Source: Chloroflexota bacterium (GTDB lineage: Bacteria > Chloroflexota > Dehalococcoidia > UBA2979). Taken from it: a DNA stretch of 5,072 nt. The notes under the pieces were generated by a model, which was not told where the DNA came from, did not search any database, and saw nothing but the letters and a program-made list of their open reading frames with translations. Shown one piece after another: positions 1 to 5,064 of the stretch (positions are counted from its first letter, which is position 1; each line of letters begins with the position of its first letter). Position numbers and translations under genes: made by a program. Where the stretch lies: positions 1-5,072 of the forward strand of contig VYDC01000012.1 of NCBI GenBank assembly GCA_009843585.1, written 5' to 3'.

Positions 1-1
1 G

Positions 2-1129
2 CCGGGTGTCGAGGCGCCGGAGGCCGGGCTCCAGTTCCTGCTGCTCAACGCGAACAAGCGCGGCGCCGTGCTCGATCTCGAGGGAGAGGGCGGGCGTGCG
101 GCGCTCCTGCGCCTCGTGGCGGGGGCCGACGTCGTCCTCGAGTCGTGGCGGCCCGGGGAGGCGCGCGCGCTGCGCCTGACCGACGCCGACCTGCGCGAGG
201 CGAACCCGGGGCTGATCCACGCCTCCGTCACCGGCTTCGGCCTGAGCGGCCCGCACGCCGAGTGGGCCTACGCCGACATCGTCGGCGTCGCGACGTCGGG
301 CGTGATGAACCTCGCGGGCTTCCCCGGCGGCCCGCCGGAGTCGCTGCCCGATCACCAGGGCTACCACTGCGCCTCCCTGGATGCCGCGGCCGGGACGCTG
401 ACGGCGCTGCTGCACCGCGACCACGGCGGACCCGGACAGCTCGTCGAGGTCTCGATGCAGGAGGCGCTGAGCATCGCGCAGGAGACCGCCCTGCAGAACT
501 ACGACATCCGCGACACGGTCCTCGAGCGGCTCGGCGAGGCGAGCCAGGTCAACCCGATGAACCTCCCCGGCTTCGGTCTCTACGAGTGCCGGGAGGGGAT
601 GGTCTACATCATGACGACCGGCACGGCCGGCGCCGGCTTCGCCGGCCTCGTCGAGATGATGGACGAGCACGGGCAGGCCGGCGACCTGAAGGAGGAGCCG
701 CACTGGAGCTTCATCCAGACGCAGATGGACGGCGCGAACCTCAGGCGGCTCCTGACCGACGAGGAGAGCCGCGACGAGACGCAGCGCTTCCTCGACCACC
801 TGGAGGAGCTGGTCACCGCGTTCATGGCCGCCCACCCCGCACGCTACATCTATGAGGAGGGGCAGCGACGGCGCGTCCTGGTGGGGCTCATAGCGACCCC
901 GGCCGACATCTCGTCCGACCCGCACCTCGCGGCGCGCGAGTGGTTCCTGGAGGTAGAGGACGCCTCGCGGGGGAGGACGCTCCGCTACCCCGGCTTCCCC
1001 TTCCGCCTGCAGGCGACGCCGGCCACGCTCCGGCGCCCCGCTCCGCTGCTCGGCGAGCACACGGCGGAGGTGCTTCGGGAGGCGGGCCTCGACGCGGGTG
1101 AGATCGCAGCCCTGGAGGTGACGGCATGA
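2..1129 (+). CDS. CaiB/BaiF family III CoA-transferase, 5'-truncated by the window edge; probable non-catalytic partner subunit
   Basis: Family III CoA-transferases move CoA between carboxylic acids through an aspartyl-CoA intermediate in the cytoplasm. The reading frame is open from base 2, and its first visible residues (LLLNANKRGAVLDLE) are the family's conserved Asn-x-x-Lys-Arg segment, so the gene continues leftward and the GTG at 68 is not the start. 375 residues are visible; roughly 45-60 are missing. Further family landmarks are WRPGEARAL near visible residue 50, GFGLSGP near 77, GPGQLVEVSMQEA near 145-157 and the C-terminal PLLGEHTAEVLREAGL. Aligned by eye on the GQ of that segment, the catalytic Asp (D169 of formyl-CoA transferase) falls on Tyr121 (codon 362-364), within QGYHCAS. 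The stop overlaps the start of the next, homologous gene (ATGA), which suggests a two-subunit enzyme. The family is certain, the substrate is unknown, and the missing Asp rests on a hand alignment. Confidence 0.93.
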   Translation, partial: PGVEAPEAGLQFLLLNANKRGAVLDLEGEGGRAALLRLVAGADVVLESWRPGEARALRLTDADLREANPGLIHASVTGFGLSGPHAEWAYADIVGVATSGVMNLAGFPGGPPESLPDHQGYHCASLDAAAGTLTALLHRDHGGPGQLVEVSMQEALSIAQETALQNYDIRDTVLERLGEASQVNPMNLPGFGLYECREGMVYIMTTGTAGAGFAGLVEMMDEHGQAGDLKEEPHWSFIQTQMDGANLRRLLTDEESRDETQRFLDHLEELVTAFMAAHPARYIYEEGQRRRVLVGLIATPADISSDPHLAAREWFLEVEDASRGRTLRYPGFPFRLQATPATLRRPAPLLGEHTAEVLREAGLDAGEIAALEVTA

Positions 1130-2373
1130 CCGGTGCATCCGCGTCTCAGAGGCCGCTCGCAGGCGTCAGGGTCCTCGATCTCTCGTGGTTCGGGGCCGGC
1201 CCGATAGCCGGCCGCGCGCTCGCCGCCGCCGGCGCCGACGTGATCAAGGTCGAGACCGTCAAGCGCATCGACGGGCTGCGCGCGATGGCGCCGCGTCCCC
1301 GCGGCGCGCGCGGCTACAACCTCTCCGGCTACTTCAACAACTACAACGCGAACAAGCGCTCCGTCACCATCGACCTCACCACCGAGCGCGGCCACGAGCT
1401 GGGGCTGACCCTGGTCCGCTGGGCCGACGTGATGCTCACCAACATGACGAACCGCGCCGTGCGGCAGGTCGGGATGGGATGGGAGACCGTCTCCCGCGAG
1501 AACCCGCGCCTCGTCGCGGTCTACATGCCGATGATGGGCACGACCGGCCCTCACAGGGACTTCCAGGGCTTCGGCGCGATGCTCACCGCGATCTGCGGGA
1601 TGAACTACCTCGCGGGCTTCGCCGAGAACCGGCCCGTGGGCGTCGGCACCAACTACCCGGACTACGTCGTCAACCCGATGCACGCCTACATCGCCACGCT
1701 CGCCGCGCTCCGCCACGCGCGCGCGACCGGCGAGGGCCAGGCGATAGACGTCTCGCAGGACGAGTCCTCGGTCGCGGCCATGTCGCTGCCGCTCTTCATG
1801 CACGACAACGGGGGCGGCGCGTACGTGCGCGCCGGCAACCGCGTCCCCTACGCCGCCCCGCACGGCGCCTACCGCGCGCGGGACACCGCCGACCGCTCGG
1901 ACCGCTGGGTGGCGCTCGCCTGCCTCGACGAGGGGCAGTGGCAGACCCTCGCCTCAGAGATCTGCGGCCACCCCGAGTGGGCGGAGGACGCGCGCTTCCT
2001 GACGCTCGCCGACCGCCTCTCGAACGAGGAGGGCCTCGACTCCCTGCTCGCCGCCTGGGTCTCGGAGCAGGACGGGGAGGAGCTGGTCGGCCGGCTCCAG
2101 GGCGCCGGGATCCCCGCGGGCCTCGTCCAGAACGCGCGCGAGATGCTGGAGGACGAGCACGTGCGCGAGCGGGGCTACTTCGTCCAGCTCGAGCACGCCG
2201 AGGCCGGCCTGCGCTGGTATGACGGGCCCGGCTGGCGGATGTCGGAGAGCCCGGTGGGGCTCGACCGCGCCGCGCCCATGCTCGGCGAGCACACCTTCGA
2301 CGTGGCGATGGACCTGCTCGGCCTCTCGGCCGACGAGATCGCGGATCTCGTCGCCGAGGGGGTCCTGCAGTAG
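1126..2373 (+). CDS. CaiB/BaiF family III CoA-transferase, probable catalytic subunit of a pair
   Basis: This 415-residue protein has the usual length for family III CoA-transferases. The N-terminal nucleotide-binding part shows LAGVRVLDLSWFGAGP (11-26) and AGADVIKVE (35-43), followed by NNYNANKRSVTIDL (71-84). NYPDYVVNPMHA (176-187) carries Asp179, which aligns by eye, with one residue of shift, to the catalytic Asp of formyl-CoA transferase. Next come TGEGQAIDVSQDES (201-214) and the C-terminal PMLGEHTFDVAMDLLGL (384-400). The ATG at 1126 overlaps the upstream stop by 4 bases and has GGAGG at 1114-1118, 7 bases before it, so it is probably translationally coupled to the first transferase. 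Two adjacent, overlapping but divergent paralogues resemble known heteromeric enzymes such as benzylsuccinate CoA-transferase BbsEF and malate CoA-transferase SmtAB. The acid used here cannot be told, because no pathway genes are in view. The NYPD type of active-site loop differs from the first gene, so these are not recent duplicates. Confidence 0.95.
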   Translation: MTGASASQRPLAGVRVLDLSWFGAGPIAGRALAAAGADVIKVETVKRIDGLRAMAPRPRGARGYNLSGYFNNYNANKRSVTIDLTTERGHELGLTLVRWADVMLTNMTNRAVRQVGMGWETVSRENPRLVAVYMPMMGTTGPHRDFQGFGAMLTAICGMNYLAGFAENRPVGVGTNYPDYVVNPMHAYIATLAALRHARATGEGQAIDVSQDESSVAAMSLPLFMHDNGGGAYVRAGNRVPYAAPHGAYRARDTADRSDRWVALACLDEGQWQTLASEICGHPEWAEDARFLTLADRLSNEEGLDSLLAAWVSEQDGEELVGRLQGAGIPAGLVQNAREMLEDEHVRERGYFVQLEHAEAGLRWYDGPGWRMSESPVGLDRAAPMLGEHTFDVAMDLLGLSADEIADLVAEGVLQ

Positions 2374-2393
2374 CGGCGGGCCGGGCGGGCGCG

Positions 2394-2741
2394 ATGCCCC
2401 CCCCGCCGGGAGAGGGCGACGCCGGGGCGCTGCCACCGCGGCTGGCCGAAGAGGGCGCCAACTGGATCGCCGAGCAGGTCTCCGAGGAGCTGGGCGGCTT
2501 CGTGCCCGCCGAGCTGGTCGACCTGATGATGGAGCTCGAGCGGGCGGTCCGCGCCGAGCACGGCGATCCCGAGATGGATCACGCCGCGATGTCGCTGCAC
2601 CTCGTCGACCGCTTCGAGGCCGAGGGCATCCCGGTGAAGACCGGCGCCCTGACGCGCGAGGTCCTGCTCGAGCTGCTCCACTGGGAGGACGAGTTCCTGA
2701 GCCTCGCCGGCTACACCAGGCGGGTCCGCCCCTCCGCGTAG
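2394..2741 (+). CDS. Small acidic protein of unknown function, third gene of the CoA-transferase operon
   Basis: I do not recognise this 115-residue protein. It begins 20 bases after the second transferase stop, in the same direction, so it is probably co-transcribed. The ATG at 2394 has only a G-rich stretch before it and no clear Shine-Dalgarno, so reinitiation after the upstream stop is likely. The first 15 residues are Pro/Gly-rich. The rest looks like several amphipathic helices (about 16-33, 39-56, 62-78 and 85-103), with Trp24 and Trp97. The protein is strongly acidic (23 Asp/Glu against 9 Lys/Arg), but its tail is basic (YTRRVRP). It has no Cys, signal peptide or membrane segment. Regular third-position GC and its fit in the space between two genes support it being real. 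It could be an accessory protein of the transferase pair or an unrelated passenger. Confidence 0.72.
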   Translation: MPPPPGEGDAGALPPRLAEEGANWIAEQVSEELGGFVPAELVDLMMELERAVRAEHGDPEMDHAAMSLHLVDRFEAEGIPVKTGALTREVLLELLHWEDEFLSLAGYTRRVRPSA

Positions 2742-2759
2742 GGCCGGCGTCCGGGCCTA
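2739..2759. terminator. Near-palindrome holding both convergent stop codons; candidate bidirectional terminator
   Basis: The 21-base element reads TAGG, one mismatch, CCGG, loop CGT, CCGG, one mismatch, CCTA. This gives two 4-bp arms separated by a G-G mismatch. Its left edge is the TAG of the small acidic protein gene and its right edge is the complement of the TAG of nfo. It fills the whole convergent gap. No T-run follows on either side, so rho-independent termination is not assured. Confidence 0.4.
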
Positions 2760-3617
2760 GAGGAGCGCGCGCAGGCGGCGCACGTTCTCCAGGTCGGGAC
2801 CGTCCGCCTTGCCTCCCCCCTCGGGGGGGATCCCCGGCACCTCGAGGATGAAGGTGCGATCGGCGAACGCCGGGTGCGCCAGCAGGCCGCGGAAGCCCTC
2901 GAGCCCGATGTGGCCGTCGCCGATGTTCTCGTGGCGGTCCCGCCCGCTCCCGAGCTCCATCATGGCGTCGTTGGCGTGCACCACGGCGAGCCGGTCGAGC
3001 CCCACCTCCCGCGCGACCTCCTCCACCGTGGCGTCGAGCCCCTCGGGACGGGCGACGTCGTAGCCCGCGGCGAAGGCGTGGCAGGTGTCGAAGCAGAGAG
3101 CGAGCCGCGAGGAGCCGACGGCGCGGAGGAGGACGCCGATCTCGTCGAACCGCGCGCCGATCGTGCCGCCCTGCCCGGCCGTGTTCTCGAGCGCGAGCAT
3201 CGCCTCCCCGGGTGCCGCATCGAGCGTGCGGCGGAGCGCGTCGACGACCTGCTCGACGACGGCGTCGAAGCCGCGGCCGCGGTGGGATCCGGTGTGCAGG
3301 ACCACGCCGTCGGCGCCGATCGCCTCGGCGACGCGGAGCGCGTTCGCGACCGAGTCGACGGACTTGTCGAGCTGCGCCGGATCCTCGGCCGCCAGGTTCG
3401 CGAGGTAGATGTTGTGCAGCCACACCTGCCCGATCCCGTGCTGCTCGCGCAGCTCCCGGAAGCGGGCGACGGCTTCCGGCCTGTGCCGGGTCGGCCGCCA
3501 CATCTGCGGCGCGCTGGGGAAGATCTGGACGGCCTCCGCCTCTATGGCGACGGCGCGCTCCACGGCGGTGTAGATGCCGCCCGAGCTGGAGACGTGCGCG
3601 CCGATGGTGACCGCCAC
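2757..3617 (-). CDS. nfo: Endonuclease IV (AP endonuclease, deoxyribonuclease IV)
   Basis: Endonuclease IV cuts DNA 5' to abasic sites during base excision repair and removes blocked 3' ends, using three zinc ions in a TIM barrel. The 286-residue length matches the family (about 280). All nine E. coli metal ligands have counterparts: His68 (LHNIYLANLA), His108 (VLHTGS), Glu144 (ENTAGQG), Asp177 and His180 (CFDTCHAFAAGYD), His214 (VHAND), Asp227 and His229 (GRDRHENIGDGHIG) and Glu259 (LEVPG). The start GIGAHVSSSGG-type motif appears as TIGAHVSSSGG from residue 4. The start is GTG (complement of 3615-3617), with GGAAGG (complement of 3625-3630) 7 bases before it. It converges with the CoA-transferase operon and diverges from the ferredoxin gene, so it is probably transcribed alone. 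Nothing suggests damage. Confidence 0.97.
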   Translation of the reverse strand: MAVTIGAHVSSSGGIYTAVERAVAIEAEAVQIFPSAPQMWRPTRHRPEAVARFRELREQHGIGQVWLHNIYLANLAAEDPAQLDKSVDSVANALRVAEAIGADGVVLHTGSHRGRGFDAVVEQVVDALRRTLDAAPGEAMLALENTAGQGGTIGARFDEIGVLLRAVGSSRLALCFDTCHAFAAGYDVARPEGLDATVEEVAREVGLDRLAVVHANDAMMELGSGRDRHENIGDGHIGLEGFRGLLAHPAFADRTFILEVPGIPPEGGGKADGPDLENVRRLRALL

Positions 3618-3639
3618 CCAGAGCCCTTCCCGCGACCGA

Positions 3640-3648
3640 ATCCTACCA
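3640..3648 (-). promoter_or_regulatory. Possible extended -10 promoter for nfo
   Basis: On the minus strand the sequence reads TGGTAGGAT, an extended -10 (TGn) followed by TAGGAT, which fits TAnnnT. Transcription would start near 3633 and leave a leader of about 16 bases that contains the GGAAGG ribosome site. I see no good -35 at 16-18 bases, so the call rests on the -10 and its position. Confidence 0.38.
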
Positions 3649-3694
3649 GCGCCGGGCGGGCGGCCGGTCGCGCTCGCCGCGCCTCCCCCCGTTC

Positions 3695-3723
3695 TTGCTG
3701 GCGGTACCCGCCGATGCTAGCCT
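3695..3723 (+). promoter_or_regulatory. Promoter for the ferredoxin gene (TTGCTG - 17 - TAGCCT, extended -10)
   Basis: TTGCTG at 3695-3700 matches the first three bases of a sigma-70 type -35. It is 17 bases from TAGCCT at 3718-3723, which fits the actinobacterial TAnnnT -10 and is preceded by TGC, an extended -10. The expected start is near A3730, giving a leader of about 37 bases before the GTG at 3767. The element lies in the divergent gap between nfo and the ferredoxin gene. Confidence 0.55.
3700..3712. promoter_or_regulatory. Perfect 5-3-5 inverted repeat in the promoter spacer; possible operator
   Basis: GGCGG, then TAC, then CCGCC forms a perfect inverted repeat. It lies between the -35 and -10 of the ferredoxin promoter. 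A repressor or spacer-binding activator could act here. In such GC-rich DNA a 5-bp repeat can arise by chance, so this is only a candidate. Confidence 0.25.
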
Positions 3724-3757
3724 GACCGCACCCGCGACCGGATCGCGCGGCGCCGCT

Positions 3758-3763
3758 GGAGGG
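3758..3763 (+). promoter_or_regulatory. Ribosome binding site that sets the ferredoxin GTG start
   Basis: GGAGGG lies 3 bases before the GTG at 3767. The open frame extends upstream to 3695, but the earlier ATG-like starts lie within the promoter and have no ribosome site. Starting at 3767 gives AYTIIETCIGC after the first residue, the usual short N-terminus of bacterial-type ferredoxins. Confidence 0.7.
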
Positions 3764-3766
3764 CTC

Positions 3767-4279
3767 GTGGCCTACACCATCATCGAGACCTGCATCGGCT
3801 GCACGGCGTGCACCCTGAAGTGCCCCGTCGAGGCGATCACCGGGCTCAGGGACGAGCTGCACGTCATCGATCCCGAGCTCTGCATCGACTGCGGCGCCTG
3901 CGGCGCCGTCTGCCCGCCGGAGTCGATCCTGGACGAGGTCGGCGACGTCTGCCGCACCTTCCCCCGGCGCGAGCTGCCGCTCGCGAAGGTCGTGGAGGAG
4001 AACTGCATCGGCTCCGGGTGCGAGCTCTGCATCAACATCTGCCCCTTCGACGCCCTCTCGCTCTCCGACGCGCCCAACAGCCACGACTTCTACGGGATCA
4101 CGATCGTCGACGCGAAGAAGTGCGTCGGCTGCCGCCTCTGCGAGGAGGCGTGCGGCTGGGCGGCGATCTACATCGACCCGCCGCGCGAGATGCTCAAGAA
4201 GGCGATCTACCCCCTCGAGGTGCTGACCCCGAAGAAGGGGAAGGGCATCGCCCGCGCCCGCGAGCGCCAGACCACCTAG
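3767..4279 (+). CDS. Four-cluster 4Fe-4S ferredoxin (polyferredoxin-like)
   Basis: This is a predicted soluble electron carrier of 170 residues with sixteen motif cysteines, enough for four 4Fe-4S clusters. The N-terminal half is a classical two-cluster ferredoxin: C9, C12, C15, C19 (followed by Pro) and C39, C42, C45, C49 (followed by Pro). The second half repeats the plan with C80, C85, C88, C92 (followed by Pro) and C119, C122, C125, C129. The third motif has two extra residues (CIGSGC) in its first gap, and the fourth has Gly instead of Pro after its last Cys. Cys62, between the halves, is outside any motif. The tail (153-170) is basic, with PKKGKG and RARER, and could dock to a partner or to nucleic acid. 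No oxidoreductase gene is in view, so its partner is unknown. It has its own promoter and probably a short hairpin terminator. An electron-transfer subunit of a larger enzyme is an alternative. Confidence 0.92.
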   Translation: MAYTIIETCIGCTACTLKCPVEAITGLRDELHVIDPELCIDCGACGAVCPPESILDEVGDVCRTFPRRELPLAKVVEENCIGSGCELCINICPFDALSLSDAPNSHDFYGITIVDAKKCVGCRLCEEACGWAAIYIDPPREMLKKAIYPLEVLTPKKGKGIARARERQTT

Positions 4280-4303
4280 AGCTCGCAGCCGCCGCTCCGA
4301 GAG

Positions 4304-4316
4304 GCCCCGACGGGGC
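4304..4316 (+). terminator. Short GC hairpin after the ferredoxin gene
   Basis: GCCCC, loop GAC, GGGGC forms a perfect 5-bp stem 24 bases after the ferredoxin stop and is followed by GTTCG. There is no true T-run, so it is a weak intrinsic terminator at best. Confidence 0.35.
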
Positions 4317-4374
4317 GTTCGCACGCCGTCGATAGGGATGTGGGCAGCCGCGCCCCGGAGGCGGTCGCGTCCAG

Positions 4375-4380
4375 TAGCGT
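4375..4380 (+). promoter_or_regulatory. Possible -10 for a leaderless dut transcript
   Basis: TAGCGT fits TAnnnT and ends 8 bases before the ATG at 4389. Transcription would then start at or next to the start codon. This would explain why no Shine-Dalgarno precedes that ATG. No clear -35 is visible. Confidence 0.22.
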
Positions 4381-4388
4381 TCACGACG

Positions 4389-4892
4389 ATGACCACGACC
4401 GGGCACCGCCGCCGCGGGGAGCCGGGCGCGAGCGCGTCCGAGCCGGCCCCCCGCGACGGCGGGCCGAGCTGCGACGTCGTGCTGCTGCGGCCGGGGGCCC
4501 GTCTCCCGGAGCGCCAGAGCGCGCTCGCGTCCGGATACGACCTGCACGCCTGCCTCGACGGCGGCTCGCTCAGGCTCCGGCAGTCGCCCACCCTGGTCCC
4601 CACCGGTCTCGCCATCGCCGCTCCCCCCGGCGTCGACGTCCAGGTGCGTCCCCGCTCCGGCCTCTCGCTGCTCGGCGTGATGACGACCCTCGGGACGCTC
4701 GATGCGGACTACCGGGGCGAGCTCTTCGTGACCATGTACTGCCTCCCCGGCGCCGAGGGCCATGTGCTCAGGGACGGCGATCGCATCGCGCAGCTCGTGG
4801 CCTCCCGGCTGGAGCCCGTCCGGTGGACGGTCGTCCCCGGCCTCGACGCGACGGACCGGGGCGCGGGCGGACACGGCTCGACGGGCCGCTAG
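4389..4892 (+). CDS. dut: dUTP diphosphatase (dUTPase), trimeric family
   Basis: dUTPase hydrolyses dUTP to dUMP and pyrophosphate, which keeps uracil out of DNA and supplies dUMP for thymidylate synthesis. With the ATG at 4389 the protein has 167 residues and all five family motifs: I, ASGYDL (47-52); II, RPRSGLS (87-93); III, GTLDADYRGE (102-111), with catalytic Asp105 and base-binding Tyr108; IV, GDRIAQL (130-136); V, RGAGGHGSTGR (157-167). In motif V, His162 replaces the common Phe that stacks on uracil; M. tuberculosis dUTPase also has His there. The first 27 residues are Pro/Gly/Arg-rich and probably disordered; the fold begins around CDVVLL (28). The start is uncertain: an in-frame ATG at 4338 would add 17 residues, but its AGGG is directly adjacent, too close to be a ribosome site. 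It lies 109 bases after the ferredoxin gene, so it may have its own promoter. Confidence 0.95.
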   Translation: MTTTGHRRRGEPGASASEPAPRDGGPSCDVVLLRPGARLPERQSALASGYDLHACLDGGSLRLRQSPTLVPTGLAIAAPPGVDVQVRPRSGLSLLGVMTTLGTLDADYRGELFVTMYCLPGAEGHVLRDGDRIAQLVASRLEPVRWTVVPGLDATDRGAGGHGSTGR

Positions 4893-4910
4893 GCCGGCCG
4901 GGCGCCGGCC
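4892..4910 (+). terminator. GC hairpin at the dut stop codon
   Basis: GGCCGGC (4892-4898), loop CGGGC, GCCGGCC (4904-4910) is a perfect 7-bp stem that starts on the last base of the dut stop codon. CCGTTCCC follows rather than a T-run. It is a candidate terminator or 3'-end stabiliser. Confidence 0.4.
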
Positions 4911-4989
4911 CCGTTCCCTCTCGCGCACCCGAGCCGCCGCGCGCGGGACCGGGGCGCGGAGCGGGTCGATACGGGTCTCAGGAGAGAGC

Positions 4990-5017
4990 GAGAGCGGGCC
5001 CTAGCGGGCCCGCTCTC
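4990..5017. terminator. 12-bp perfect hairpin upstream of ssrA
   Basis: Bases 4990-5001 (GAGAGCGGGCCC) pair perfectly with 5006-5017 around the loop TAGC. This is the strongest hairpin in the window. It lies about 97 bases after the dut stop and 37 bases before the presumed tmRNA start. Without a T-run on either strand its role is uncertain: it could end dut transcription or insulate ssrA. The rest of 4911-4989 shows nothing I can name. Confidence 0.5.
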
Positions 5018-5025
5018 TGACCAAA

Positions 5026-5064
5026 CATCTGCCGCGCGGCGGGGGTAGTTGGGTGGGGCAGATG
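5026..5064. repeat. Inverted repeat pairing upstream sequence with the tmRNA 5' end
   Basis: CATCTGCC at 5026-5033 is the exact reverse complement of GGCAGATG at 5057-5064, with 23 bases between. The right arm lies within the presumed first ten bases of tmRNA. A second small palindrome, GCCGCGCGGC (5031-5040), overlaps the left arm. Confidence 0.5.

Noticed and set aside
68..70. GTG as the start of the first CoA-transferase
   Set aside because: The frame is open back to base 2, and the residues just before the GTG are conserved family sequence, so the gene starts outside the window.
985..1863. Long open frame on the minus strand across the junction of the two CoA-transferases
   Set aside because: It is antisense to two clearly homologous proteins, has an Arg/His/Val-rich composition without motifs, and results from the third-position GC bias of the real genes.
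2815..2829. Run of six C, TC, then seven G within nfo, as a possible frameshift or terminator
   Set aside because: The reading frame stays consistent with endonuclease IV on both sides (LEVPG before, the NVRRLRALL ending after), so there is no frameshift. It codes for the loop after the last metal ligand.
1954..3501. 515-codon open frame on the minus strand
   Set aside because: It spans antisense of the second transferase and then runs through nfo in a different frame. The translation is mostly Arg/Pro/Ala/Gly with no recognisable domain, while nfo's own frame has every catalytic residue.
2874..3725. 283-codon open frame on the plus strand opposite nfo
   Set aside because: It is the antisense shadow of nfo, has no family motifs, and would run through the divergent promoter region.
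2757..4892. nfo, ferredoxin and dut as one DNA-repair operon or island
   Set aside because: nfo is on the opposite strand, the ferredoxin has its own promoter, and dut is 109 bases further on. The shared uracil/abasic-site theme is real for Nfo and Dut but may be coincidence.
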